From an uncultured Clostridium sp. (GTDB lineage Bacteria; Bacillota; Clostridia; TANB77; CAG-508), in NCBI GenBank assembly GCA_948436025.1, contig CAOJHH010000010.1, positions 1 to 43,872 on the forward strand: a DNA stretch of 43,872 bases. Reading direction: 5' to 3'. Positions 35,934-43,872 of this stretch are shown in pieces (the first letter of the stretch is position 1; each line of letters starts with the position of its first letter). The notes under the pieces are model-generated. The model was given only the letters and a program-made list of their open reading frames with translations. It was not told the origin of the DNA and searched no databases. The position numbers were made by a program, and so were the translations under genes.

Positions 35934-38900
35934 CTATTTCTTAACCTCTTCCATTACATACACTTCTAATGTGTCTGTCTCGATAATATCGTTGTAATCT
36001 TCAATTTGCAATCCGCATTCGTATCCGTATGCTACTTCTTTTACGTCATCTTTAAATCTCTTTAAAGAAATTAATTTTCCATCATGAATTACCACATTAT
36101 CACGAATGACACGAATACCTGCATTTCTTGCAATCTTTCCGTCAGTTACATAGGCACCAGCTATGGTTCCTACTCCACTTACTTTAAAGGTTTGTCTTAC
36201 CTCTGCTGTTCCAATTACTTTTTCTTCAAAGACTGGGTCTAGCATTCCTTTCATCGCTGCTTCAACATCTTCAATCGCTTGATAAATAATAGAATATTGT
36301 TTAATTTCAACTTCTTCTTTATTTGCCATATCTTTTGCAATTGGGTCTGGACGTACATTGAAAGCAATAATAATGGCATTGGATACTTTAGCAAGGGTAA
36401 CATCCGATTCTGTTACTCCACCAACATTAGCATGAATTACTTTTACTTGTACCTCTTCATTGGTTAATTTTTCTAAACTTTGTTTTACTGCTTCTACTGA
36501 ACCTTGTACATCCGCTTTTACAATAATATTTAATTGTTTTAAGTTGCCTTTTTCAATTTGGCTAAATAAATCGTTTAAGCTTACTCTTGCGGTTTGATTA
36601 ATACTCTTTTCTCTTGCTTGACGTTTTCTTCTTTCAATTAGATGTTTTGCTGTTTTTTCATCTTTTACTTCATAGAAGGTATCTCCTGCTTCTGGTACTT
36701 CGGTTAAACCAGTTACCTCAACTGGAGTCGATGGACCTGCTTTTTTTACTTTCTTACCTTTATCATCGGTCATGGTACGAATTCTACCAATCGCAGAACC
36801 TACTACAATGGTATCTCCTACATCTAAAGTTCCACGTTGTACAAGCATTGATACGACTGGTCCTCTTGTTTTATCTAGTTTTGCTTCAATAACGGTACCT
36901 TTGGATTGTTTATTTGGATTTGCTTTTAATTCTTTTACATCTGCCACTAATAATACCATTTCTAATAAGGTATCAATATTAAGTCTCTTTTTAGCTGATA
37001 TCTCAACAAAAATGGTATCTCCTCCCCATTCTTCTGGTACTAATTCGTATTTCATTAATTCTTGTTTTACCTTTTCTGGGTTGGCACCTTCTACATCTAT
37101 TTTGTTTAGTGCTACTACAATTGGAATTTCTGCTGCTTTGGCATGGTTAATCGCTTCAATGGTTTGAGGCATAACACCATCATTGGCTGCTACTACTAAA
37201 ATAGCAATATCGGTAATTTGAGCTCCTCTTGCTCTCATACTGGTAAATGCTTCATGTCCTGGTGTATCTAAGAAGGTAATTTCTCTATCATTAATTTTAA
37301 CTTTATAGGCACCAATATGTTGGGTAATTCCACCCGCTTCTCCTTCAATCACATTCGTACTACGAATCGCATCTAATAATGAGGTTTTTCCATGGTCTAC
37401 GTGTCCCATAACAACAACAACTGGTGGTCTTGGTTGTAATTCATTTTCGGTATCTTCAGTTTCATCAAATAAAATATCTTCTTCGGTTACTGTTTCCTTT
37501 TTAACTGCGGTAATACCAAATTCTCCTGCAATTAAGAACGCCGTATCGAAGTCCACTTCATTATTAATGGTTGCCATAACACCATAGCCTAATAATTTTT
37601 TAATCACATCTGCTGTGGTTTTCTTCATTTCAGCTGCTAAATCTTTTACGGTTACTGGGTCTGGTATGGTAATTTCGGTTAATTCAAATATTTTTTGTTT
37701 TACGCGTTCTTCATCTTTATTCATACGTTTTTTATTTTTCTTACCTCTTTGGGTGGTTAAATCATAAAAATCAAGCATACCACCATCTTGTTCATCAAAC
37801 ATAGAAGATAAACGGTCATGTTGTTTTAAGCTTTTTAATTTGTCTTCATTAATTTCATAATCTCCACCACGTTTTGAACGTTGACCTTTTTTCATCTTGT
37901 TTTCTTCATAACGGTTTTGTTTTTGTTTATCAATTGACTTATTGTATTCTCTTACAACTTCTTTTTCTACCACATCAGTCATGATGTTTTTAATATTCTT
38001 TTCAATTCCTTTTTCATCAAGTGGTCTTCTTCCATAACCATTTTGGTTATTACGATAGCCACCATTTCGGTTTTGATTATACCCATTTTGAGGACGATTA
38101 TCTCTTCCAAAGTTATTTCGGTTTTGTCCTCCAAATCCACCATTTTGTCTATATCCATTTTGGTTCTGCAAACGATTATCTCTTCTAAATCCATTATCCC
38201 TTTGTCTATCATTATAACCATTATTTTGATTATTATGAAAACGATTATTTTGGTAGTTTCCATTTTGGAAATTACCACCTTGACGGTTATTTTGATAACC
38301 ACCATTTTGACGGCTACCACCTTGGTATCCACTGTTTTGATAATGATTGTTTTGACGATTGTTATTAGCATAATTACTATTTTGATTGCCTGTTTGGTAA
38401 TCACTATTTTGAGGGTTGCTATTTAAACGATTGCCATTTTTCTCGTTATTCGTTTGGTAATCGCCATTTAAATCCTGATTATTGTTCGCCATATGATGTC
38501 CTTTTTCGTTATTATCTAGTTCTTCCTTGTTTTGGTTATTGTTTAAGATTTCGTCTTTGTCAACATTAGCTTCCACTTCTTGTTTTACATCTTGTTCTTC
38601 TTTTTCTTCTTGCTTACTGATGGTTTTGTTTTCTTCTGTTTCAGAAACTGGTAATACTTTTTCTTCTTTTGGCTCTTGTTTTGGTGTTTTTAAACCAAAT
38701 AGTTCACTTACCGTCATTGGTTTTGACGGTTTATTACGATATACGATATTATAATCCTTGTTGGTATTTCTTTCTATAAAACCAACTTCTTTACGTTTTT
38801 CTTCTAGCTTTCTTTTCTTTTCTTCTTCTTCCCTTCTTGCAAGTTCTTCCTCGGATACAATAACTTCCCTACGAATAATAACTGGTGCTTCTGGTTTTGC

Positions 38901-39110
38901 TTGTTTTGCTTTTTTCTCTTGTTTGTCCTCTTTCTTATTTTCTACTTTCTTTTTCGTTTTCAAACTCTCCTTTATTTTTTTTGCATATTCTTCCTCAACC
39001 GAGCTCATATGGTTTTTTACTTCAATCCCCAATTTCTTAGCTTTCTCTATAATTTCTTTACTGGTTAAGTCAAGTTCTTTTGCAATTTCGTGTATTTTTA
39101 CCTTACCCAA
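35934..39110 (-). CDS. infB: Translation initiation factor IF-2 with an extended Asn/Gln/Gly-rich region
   Basis: About 1058 residues. The N-terminal IF2N motif ([22 protein letters not shown]) is followed by a charged linker. An unusually long disordered segment (about 207-360) is built of Asn, Gln, Gly, Tyr and Arg, with repeats such as YQNNR and GNYQNNR. A second IF2N and the GTPase domain follow, with GHVDHGKT (G1), DTPGHEAF (G3) and NKID (G4), then domains II-IV. An ATG exists at 39125, but a TTG at 39110 lies 6-7 bases after GGGGGTG and gives [13 protein letters not shown], so I favour it. No in-phase CGG in over 1000 codons. Confidence 0.95.
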   Translation of the reverse strand: MGKVKIHEIAKELDLTSKEIIEKAKKLGIEVKNHMSSVEEEYAKKIKESLKTKKKVENKKEDKQEKKAKQAKPEAPVIIRREVIVSEEELARREEEEKKRKLEEKRKEVGFIERNTNKDYNIVYRNKPSKPMTVSELFGLKTPKQEPKEEKVLPVSETEENKTISKQEEKEEQDVKQEVEANVDKDEILNNNQNKEELDNNEKGHHMANNNQDLNGDYQTNNEKNGNRLNSNPQNSDYQTGNQNSNYANNNRQNNHYQNSGYQGGSRQNGGYQNNRQGGNFQNGNYQNNRFHNNQNNGYNDRQRDNGFRRDNRLQNQNGYRQNGGFGGQNRNNFGRDNRPQNGYNQNRNGGYRNNQNGYGRRPLDEKGIEKNIKNIMTDVVEKEVVREYNKSIDKQKQNRYEENKMKKGQRSKRGGDYEINEDKLKSLKQHDRLSSMFDEQDGGMLDFYDLTTQRGKKNKKRMNKDEERVKQKIFELTEITIPDPVTVKDLAAEMKKTTADVIKKLLGYGVMATINNEVDFDTAFLIAGEFGITAVKKETVTEEDILFDETEDTENELQPRPPVVVVMGHVDHGKTSLLDAIRSTNVIEGEAGGITQHIGAYKVKINDREITFLDTPGHEAFTSMRARGAQITDIAILVVAANDGVMPQTIEAINHAKAAEIPIVVALNKIDVEGANPEKVKQELMKYELVPEEWGGDTIFVEISAKKRLNIDTLLEMVLLVADVKELKANPNKQSKGTVIEAKLDKTRGPVVSMLVQRGTLDVGDTIVVGSAIGRIRTMTDDKGKKVKKAGPSTPVEVTGLTEVPEAGDTFYEVKDEKTAKHLIERRKRQAREKSINQTARVSLNDLFSQIEKGNLKQLNIIVKADVQGSVEAVKQSLEKLTNEEVQVKVIHANVGGVTESDVTLAKVSNAIIIAFNVRPDPIAKDMANKEEVEIKQYSIIYQAIEDVEAAMKGMLDPVFEEKVIGTAEVRQTFKVSGVGTIAGAYVTDGKIARNAGIRVIRDNVVIHDGKLISLKRFKDDVKEVAYGYECGLQIEDYNDIIETDTLEVYVMEEVKK

Positions 39111-39423
39111 TAATTTCACCCCCATTAATTATTTTCTGAATTTCCATCGCAAAACTTTGGTTTCGAATTCCAAAAATCGCTTTATTTGGTTTGCCAATTG
39201 CATTACTTAATTCCTCTATCGTTCCGTAAATATACAGTGGTATTTCGTTTTTATGACATGCCATTTCAAAATTCTTTTTCGTCCTTTGGGCTGCATCCTC
39301 TGCCACCAAGACCAGTTTTACTTTTCTTTTTTGGATTTGTTCCATACAGGCTTCGGTTCCAAAACAGACTCCCCCTGCTTTCATACACAATCCTAATAAC
39401 CCTTCTATTTTATGATTGTTCAA
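39103..39423 (-). CDS. ylxQ: L7Ae-family RNA-binding protein YlxQ
   Basis: 106 residues of the L7Ae/L30e fold ([37 protein letters not shown]), which binds kink-turn RNA. The start is a TTG at 39423 with GAGGTG six bases upstream, overlapping the end of ylxR by 14 bases. Its usual place is between ylxR and infB. Confidence 0.92.
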   Translation of the reverse strand: MNNHKIEGLLGLCMKAGGVCFGTEACMEQIQKRKVKLVLVAEDAAQRTKKNFEMACHKNEIPLYIYGTIEELSNAIGKPNKAIFGIRNQSFAMEIQKIINGGEIIG

Positions 39424-39673
39424 TCATCACACCTCTTAATTTTTCATAAATCTCTTCTTCCACTTTGGTCTCAAACACTCTTTCGATTCTCTTGGTTTTA
39501 ATTGCCTTTTCTAAACATTCTTTTCTTTCACATATGTATGCACCTCGTCCGGGCATTTTTCCTGTTTTGTCAATATTAATTTGTCCATCATTCGATTTTA
39601 CAATTCGAATTAACTCATTTTTGTTCTTTTTTTCGTTACAACCCATGCAAGTCCTTTGTGGTATTTTTTTCAA
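39410..39673 (-). CDS. ylxR: YlxR/RnpM family protein
   Basis: 87 residues: RTCMGCNEKKNKNELIRIV near the start and the signature GRGAYIC later. The family is reported to bind RNase P RNA. The start is a TTG at 39673 with AAGGTG upstream. It lies directly after nusA. Confidence 0.93.
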   Translation of the reverse strand: MKKIPQRTCMGCNEKKNKNELIRIVKSNDGQINIDKTGKMPGRGAYICERKECLEKAIKTKRIERVFETKVEEEIYEKLRGVMIEQS

Positions 39674-39694
39674 AAGAAAACACCTTCCCTTCGT

Positions 39695-40786
39695 CTATTC
39701 TTCTTTTGGTTGTTCCTCCTGCATAGAGGCAATCATTTCTCTAAATTGTGATTCCGATTTAATATCAATTTTCCAACCAGTTAGTTTTACAGCAAGTCTT
39801 GCATTTTGCCCCGATTTTCCAATTGCCAATGATAATTGGTCATCTGGTACAATCACTTGTGCAAATTTTTCTTCTTCTTTCACATCTACTGCTAATACTT
39901 GTGCTGGAAGTAATGCTGCTGCAATATAAATGCTTGGGTCTTCATTCCATTCAATCACATCAATTTTTTCACCATTTAACTCATTAATGATATTTTGAAT
40001 ACGTACTCCCTTTTGCCCTACACAAGAACCTACTGGGTCAATATTCGGATTGGTAGAATATACTGCTACTTTACTTCTGTAACCTGGGTCTCTTGATACA
40101 CTTTTAATTTCAATAAGCCCTTCATAAATTTCTGGTATTTCAAATTCAAATAATCTTCTTACAAATTCTGGGCAAGCACGAGAAACCACTACTTGTGGAT
40201 TTCCCTTCATTCCTTTTACCACATCTAGTACATATCCTCTTATTTTCTGATTTACACGATATTGTTCTGTTGGAATTTGTTCTTTTGCTGGCATAATTCC
40301 TTCTAATTTTCCAAGATCCATTACAACAATATTGGTATCTGCTTTTTGAATAATACCAGAAACAATTTCACCTTTTCTTTCATTAAATTCATTAAATACA
40401 ATGTCACGTTCTGCTTCTCTTAATTTTTGAATAATAACTTGTTTTGCTGTTTGTGCCGCAATTCTACCAAAATCCTTTGGTACCATTTCTACATCTACAC
40501 TATCACCAATTTCTAATTTTTTACTAATCTTTCTAGCATTCTCTAAATTGATTTGTAACTTATCATCCTCGGCTACTTCTACTACTTCTTTTACCGCATA
40601 TAAATGAGCTTCCCCTGTTACTTGATCCATTACTACTTTTACATTTTCAGCTGAATCAAAATTTCTTTTATAGGCTGTAATTAATGCTTGCTCAATCGCC
40701 TCAATCACATATGACTTTTTAATTCCTTTCTCCTTTTCAAGTTCTTCTAATGCTAATATCAATTCTTTGTTATCAATCGCTTTCAT
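39695..40786 (-). CDS. nusA: Transcription termination/antitermination factor NusA
   Basis: 363 residues, a size typical for Bacillota NusA. An N-terminal RNA-polymerase-binding domain is followed by an S1 domain and two KH domains, with GSCVGQKGVRIQNIINEL and SLAIGKSGQNARLAVKLTGWKIDI as the KH motifs. It ends EEQPKEE without the C-terminal acidic repeats of Proteobacteria. NusA controls pausing and termination. A family A repeat lies between rimP and nusA. No in-phase CGG. Confidence 0.96.
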   Translation of the reverse strand: MKAIDNKELILALEELEKEKGIKKSYVIEAIEQALITAYKRNFDSAENVKVVMDQVTGEAHLYAVKEVVEVAEDDKLQINLENARKISKKLEIGDSVDVEMVPKDFGRIAAQTAKQVIIQKLREAERDIVFNEFNERKGEIVSGIIQKADTNIVVMDLGKLEGIMPAKEQIPTEQYRVNQKIRGYVLDVVKGMKGNPQVVVSRACPEFVRRLFEFEIPEIYEGLIEIKSVSRDPGYRSKVAVYSTNPNIDPVGSCVGQKGVRIQNIINELNGEKIDVIEWNEDPSIYIAAALLPAQVLAVDVKEEEKFAQVIVPDDQLSLAIGKSGQNARLAVKLTGWKIDIKSESQFREMIASMQEEQPKEE

Positions 40787-40815
40787 TTTTCCCTTTTCCT
40801 CCCTTTAATTTATAT

Positions 40816-40867
40816 AAGAACCCCCAGTCAGCTTCGCTGACAGCCCCCTTAAGTAAAGGGGCCTTTT
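40816..40867 (+). repeat. Interspersed palindromic repeat, family A, copy 4
   Basis: Starts AAGAACCCCCAGTCAGC and closely matches copy 1 over about 50 bases. It lies between rimP and nusA with its T-run pointing against transcription, so the operon presumably reads through it. Confidence 0.85.
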
Positions 40868-40886
40868 GGTTAGTCGCGTTTTTTCG

Positions 40887-41348
40887 TTATTTGTCCCAGT
40901 CGTATTTGGTTTTCATTTGTGAAATGTCTTTTCTTGGTATGGATATTTCGTCGTTTTCGTATGTCATTGTAATTTTTTCTTCATCATATCCTGTTAAAAT
41001 GCCGTCAATTTTTTTCTTTTTATCGATTGTGGTATATAGACTTACTTCAATTCTTTCTCCCATGGCAGATGCCAAATGTTTATCCTTTCTTAGCACTCGT
41101 TCAATTCCCGGTGATGATACTTCTAAGAAATATTGCTCCCTAATATAATCTGCCTCATCTAATAAATCCATAATTCCGTCATTTACTTTTTCACAATCGT
41201 TTAAGTCAATTCCATTTTCCTTATCAATAAAAATACGTAAGAAATAATTTTTTCCCTCTTTTGCATATTCTACATCATATAAATCATATCCCAACTCTGT
41301 GATTTTAGACTGCAAAAGAGTTTCTACTTTTTCTTCAATACTAGCCAA
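40887..41348 (-). CDS. rimP: Ribosome maturation factor RimP
   Basis: 153 residues of the RimP family (LRIFIDKENGIDLNDCEKVN, LEVSSPGIERVL). RimP binds 30S precursors and aids S12 incorporation. The start is a TTG at 41348, seven bases after AAGGAGG. It is the first gene of the operon, with its own promoter and a leader hairpin. Confidence 0.95.
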   Translation of the reverse strand: MASIEEKVETLLQSKITELGYDLYDVEYAKEGKNYFLRIFIDKENGIDLNDCEKVNDGIMDLLDEADYIREQYFLEVSSPGIERVLRKDKHLASAMGERIEVSLYTTIDKKKKIDGILTGYDEEKITMTYENDEISIPRKDISQMKTKYDWDK

Positions 41349-41372
41349 AGCTGTATCCTCCTTAATACAACC

Positions 41373-41399
41373 GAAGAGTGGGATTGGTTCCCACTCTTC
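41373..41399 (-). promoter_or_regulatory. Leader hairpin of the rimP operon
   Basis: A 10-bp perfect stem, GAAGAGTGGG (41373-41382) with 41390-41399, around a 7-base loop, lies in the rimP leader between the promoter and the ribosome binding site. It is too near the start codon to be the end of another gene on this strand. It could be a leader control element. On the plus strand it is followed by a T6 tract. Confidence 0.6.
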
Positions 41400-41423
41400 T
41401 AGTTTTTTATGTTTTGCATACTT

Positions 41424-41452
41424 ATTATACCCCGTTTATTTGTAAAAATCAA
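41424..41452 (-). promoter_or_regulatory. Sigma-A promoter of the rimP-nusA-infB operon
   Basis: TTGATT (41447-41452), a 17-base spacer and TATAAT (41424-41429) on the minus strand, about 75 bases upstream of the rimP start. Confidence 0.85.
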
Positions 41453-41538
41453 GGGTTTTGTGAAGTTTTTTTATTTTCTTTTAAACGAAGCCTAGTGTTA
41501 ACCTTCTAACAATTATTAAAACGGTACAATAGCCCCAG

Positions 41539-42988
41539 TTACTGCAACCATGTTAATCTTGCCCCATATGGGTTAAAGCCAACGCTAGTTGTACCAGCAG
41601 CTGTCACTTGTATCATAAAGTAATATTGGCCCTCTAAATTTGATACATCAATTGTCCAAGTCTCTGACCTAGTACCAGTACTAAATGACTTTGATGTTTT
41701 AACAACAAAATTAGTAGCGTTACCTGTAGAAGCTACTCCAAAATGAATATAACTTGGATTACTAGCACTGTCATATGAAAATATGTTATCTGCCGAAAAC
41801 GTAATAGTAGAACATGTCGTTAAGTCGTAACTCTGTTTACTTCTAGCATAACAAGATGCACCTTTCTGATTTGCTCCAACACTTAATTGATTTCCCCATT
41901 GACCATTTGTTAAATTCCAGAAATTAGCAGTATTCGAATCGTTCCAAGCCAATTTGCTAGTACTCCAAAGTCCTGAAGAAACTCTAAATCTTATTGAACT
42001 TGATACTGTTTCAATTTTATTCCCTGCTTTATCAACACTTAAAACATGAACATAGCAAGTGACTCCTGTTGATTGTGTTATATTAAAGTTTAGTGGATTT
42101 TCTGTAACAAGGTTTGCTGTATCCCATTGTGTAGCATTCTCTCCTAATTTTGTAGAAGATGTGTTGATTATATATTTACAATTCGATAAATCAATTCCAG
42201 ATTCTAAGTCTTTAAGTTCTACTGTTGCTTGTATTGTTTCTCCTGCATTGACTACTGTTGTATTAAATGTAATCATTGCTTCCTGTGGTGGAGTTGTATC
42301 AATTCCTTTTATTTCTGATTTAAATTCATATCCTACTTCCCCTGTTTCTTGGTTTACAATTCTTCCATAAATTGTTCCATTTACTTTTACCTTAAATGTT
42401 TCTCCTAATGTATAATTAACCCATTGTGCTCCTTCTTCATCTCCTATTTTATATTGTGTAGTATATTGCCTTACACTTTCATCAATCTCTATCCCGACAT
42501 CTACATCGGCTACATATTCTGAATCTATACTATATACAAATCTTGCTTTTCCTCTAGTAATCCTTTTAAACCAACTTTCTTGTTCTACTTTTATGATTTC
42601 TAATGTTTCATCATCGACAATAATCTCATACCCATCTGTAATAATCGTATGGGTTCCATCTCCATTATTAATTGCATCATCAATTTCTCCTTCTTCCTTT
42701 TTTCGATTTAAGAAATCATCTAATGTTTCTTGCTTTTCATCTCGTGTTGTTATATGCTCCATTAGTAAAATCGTTACTTTCTCTCTTACTGCTTCTTTGT
42801 CATAATTTTTTCTTGCTTCTTGTGCATGGTTTATAATTCCATTTTGTCCTACCATTAAATTAATTGTAATTCTTGCTAGGATTAATAAAATGATGATCGT
42901 AATCACCAAAGCTACTAACGTAATTCCTTTTCCGGGTAGACACAAGGCCTACCCCTACATATAATTGATTCTTTTTATCTTTTGACAT
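41539..42988 (-). CDS. Prepilin-like secreted protein, with a repeat in its leader and a CGGN recoding site
   Basis: The hydrophobic helix GITLVALVITIIILLILARI (about 22-41) is the prepilin-like signal, followed by a helical stalk and a large beta-rich C-terminal region (about 150-482). The only good start is the ATG at 42988, which lies about 20 bases after the expected transcription start and after AAGGGGAAG. From it the frame reads MSKDKKNQLYVGVGLVST and meets CGG. Skipping one base at CGGA (42931-42934) leads straight into GKGITLVALVIT, giving 482 residues. Part of the leader, VGVGLVST, is encoded by a family B repeat. A TTG start at 42945 is the alternative without recoding. Confidence 0.75.
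42931..42934 (-). other. CGGA recoding site in the prepilin gene (Gly19), at a repeat boundary
   Basis: Context is ACC-CGGA-AAA. The C belongs to the end of the family B repeat (ACCC) and the GGA to the old prepilin sequence, so the junction itself makes the CGG. Confidence 0.7.
42934..42960. repeat. Short palindromic repeat, family B, copy 3, inside a coding leader
   Basis: GGGTAGACACAAGGCCTACC and the tail CCTACAT. The paired change of C to T in one arm and G to A in the other, relative to copies 1 and 2, keeps the hairpin, so the fold is probably conserved. It lies within the leader codons of the prepilin gene. Confidence 0.8.
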
Positions 42989-43014
42989 CTTATTTTCTTC
43001 CCCTTTTTTACTTC

Positions 43015-43043
43015 ATTATATCTTTGCCATATTCTTTTTACAA
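43015..43043 (-). promoter_or_regulatory. Promoter of the 41539-42988 prepilin gene, shared module
   Basis: TTGTAA (43038-43043), a 17-base spacer and TATAAT (43015-43020) on the minus strand. GCAAAGATATAAT is identical to the module before the decayed prepilin gene at 8059. Confidence 0.8.
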
Positions 43044-43096
43044 TAATATACTGGCTTTTTAATTATAATAAATAAGCATCATTTTTTAACCATATT

Positions 43097-43870
43097 TTAA
43101 TATTCATAAAATCCATATATTTGTATCTCTCTTATTGCAATTCCACTTCCATAACTTGATGTATTGCTTCCTTCTACATATAATCTTACAAATCGATAAG
43201 AGTTCTTTATATCATTTGACTCTATTTTTTGCCATTGCATAACTGTATTAATCTCGTTACTGTATTCAATTAAATGAGAGGCATCTATAAAATTTTCTCC
43301 ATCATTTGACAATTGCAATTTTGCATATTTAACCGCAACGCCTCCATAAGCTGACGTATAAGAAGGTATAAATTCTATTCTTTTAACATACACTGGTCTT
43401 ACAAAATTAAATTGAATATAATTTTTATCATTGCTTTCAGTTTGCCACGTATTTTCTATATCATTATACTGTACGATATCTCCAAAATTGTATATTCGAT
43501 CAAATGCTTTATATCCCTCTCTATCCTTTTTAACTGAACTAGTAATTACTTCTCCCACTTCACTTTTATTACTTTGCATTTGTGGAACCAATGGCATTCC
43601 ATCTAAAAAAACCTTTTGATGTAAAAACTTTATATATTCATTTTCATCTTCATTCGTTTGCATTGAAAATTCTCCAAAAAGGTTTGTTAATTCTTCTTCT
43701 TCTTTAATAGCTGCCTCTTGGTAGTTTTTTCCTGCTTCTTGGGCACGATTTAAAATTCCTTTTTGACCTACTGTTAAATTAATTGTTATCCCTGCCAAGA
43801 TTAATAAAATGATGATGGTAATAACGAGAGCAATTAAAGTTATACCTTTTTCTTGTCTATTTCTATTCAT
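43097..43870 (-). CDS. Prepilin-like secreted protein with a discoidin/F5-8C-like domain
   Basis: 257 residues. A short basic leader MNRNRQEKG is followed by the helix ITLIALVITIIILLILAGI and the stalk NRAQEAGKNYQEAA, very close to the other two family members. The C-terminal part (about 110-257) has strand patterns typical of galactose-binding/discoidin domains (YIQFNFVRPVYVKRIEFIP, QLSNDGENFIDAS, FVRLYVEGSNTS, IREIQIYG). Such domains bind sugars, suggesting surface adhesion. The start codon lies two bases from the window end, so the ribosome binding site cannot be seen. Confidence 0.85.
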   Translation of the reverse strand: MNRNRQEKGITLIALVITIIILLILAGITINLTVGQKGILNRAQEAGKNYQEAAIKEEEELTNLFGEFSMQTNEDENEYIKFLHQKVFLDGMPLVPQMQSNKSEVGEVITSSVKKDREGYKAFDRIYNFGDIVQYNDIENTWQTESNDKNYIQFNFVRPVYVKRIEFIPSYTSAYGGVAVKYAKLQLSNDGENFIDASHLIEYSNEINTVMQWQKIESNDIKNSYRFVRLYVEGSNTSSYGSGIAIREIQIYGFYEY

Positions 43871-43872
43871 TT

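Noticed and set aside
37979..38426. Long open frames on both strands across the Asn/Gln-rich part of infB
   Set aside because: They are products of the repetitive AT-rich codons of the low-complexity segment and have no ribosome binding site or recognisable domain.
4391..42934. Random sequencing or assembly errors as the cause of the eleven frameshifts
   Set aside because: All are the same one-base excess, all at an in-phase CGG just before a Gly codon, on both strands, and almost none are in homopolymers. Random errors would fall in any phase and context. Raw reads were not available, so this is strong but not absolute.
4391..42934. Simple reassignment of CGG to another amino acid
   Set aside because: A three-base reassignment would leave the downstream frame wrong. 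Every site needs one extra base to be absorbed.
1..43872. CRISPR array, prophage, insertion sequence or tRNA for the recoding
   Set aside because: No regular direct repeats with spacers, no transposase or phage structural genes, and only one partial tRNA (Val) are present. The holin-like gene has no phage context.

Overview
The window looks like part of the chromosome of a low-GC, endospore-forming Clostridia member (Bacillota), probably an uncultured gut-type lineage. The evidence is AT-rich DNA with strong AGGAGG ribosome binding sites, spoIVA and a gerA germinant-receptor operon, a ctsR-mcsA-mcsB-clpC heat-shock operon with a CtsR box, the rimP-nusA-ylxR-ylxQ-infB-rbfA-nrnA-truB translation cluster, and ftsE-ftsX-PcsB-ctpA. 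Most genes are housekeeping and lie on the minus strand.

Layout. 1-4600: tRNA-Val and the FtsEX/PcsB-like/CtpA division and wall-remodelling cluster. 4700-6620: a split transketolase. 6800-8650: a decayed prepilin-like gene and a small membrane protein. 8700-16060: hemW, whiA, prmC, a membrane protein and addA. 16100-19100: Fic protein, a small helical protein, a membrane protein and a CDF transporter. 19185-23960: the CtsR regulon operon. 24100-27500: small membrane genes, a YetF/DUF4363 pair, a holin-like protein and glmU. 27720-33630 (plus strand): spoIVA, gerAA-AB-AC and a 61-residue membrane protein. 33680-41450: the truB to rimP cluster. 41500-43870: two prepilin-like secreted proteins. 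Two families of short palindromic repeats are scattered between genes.

The main discovery is a recoding signal. Ten genes, most of them essential or well conserved (ftsE, the C-terminal transketolase subunit, whiA, addA twice, ctsR, gerAA, gerAC, a small germination-linked gene, nrnA, a prepilin), look frameshifted when read normally. All 11 breaks are the same: an in-phase CGG triplet at which one extra base (the C) must be skipped, so the four bases CGGN stand for one amino acid. Homologues have glycine there (two Walker A glycines, the CtsR tetraglycine loop, the DHH-phosphatase glycine). With one skip per in-phase CGG, every gene recovers a full-length product and its length in bases fits modulo 3. 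More than 100 CGG trinucleotides in the other two phases of these and neighbouring genes cause no disturbance. Only one in-phase CGG (codon 3 of the 8231-8647 gene) does not fit. I infer that this lineage has lost ordinary Arg decoding of CGG and either shifts +1 at it or reads CGGN as a four-base Gly codon. I also find no TGA among about 41 stop codons. The tRNA or factor responsible is not in this window.
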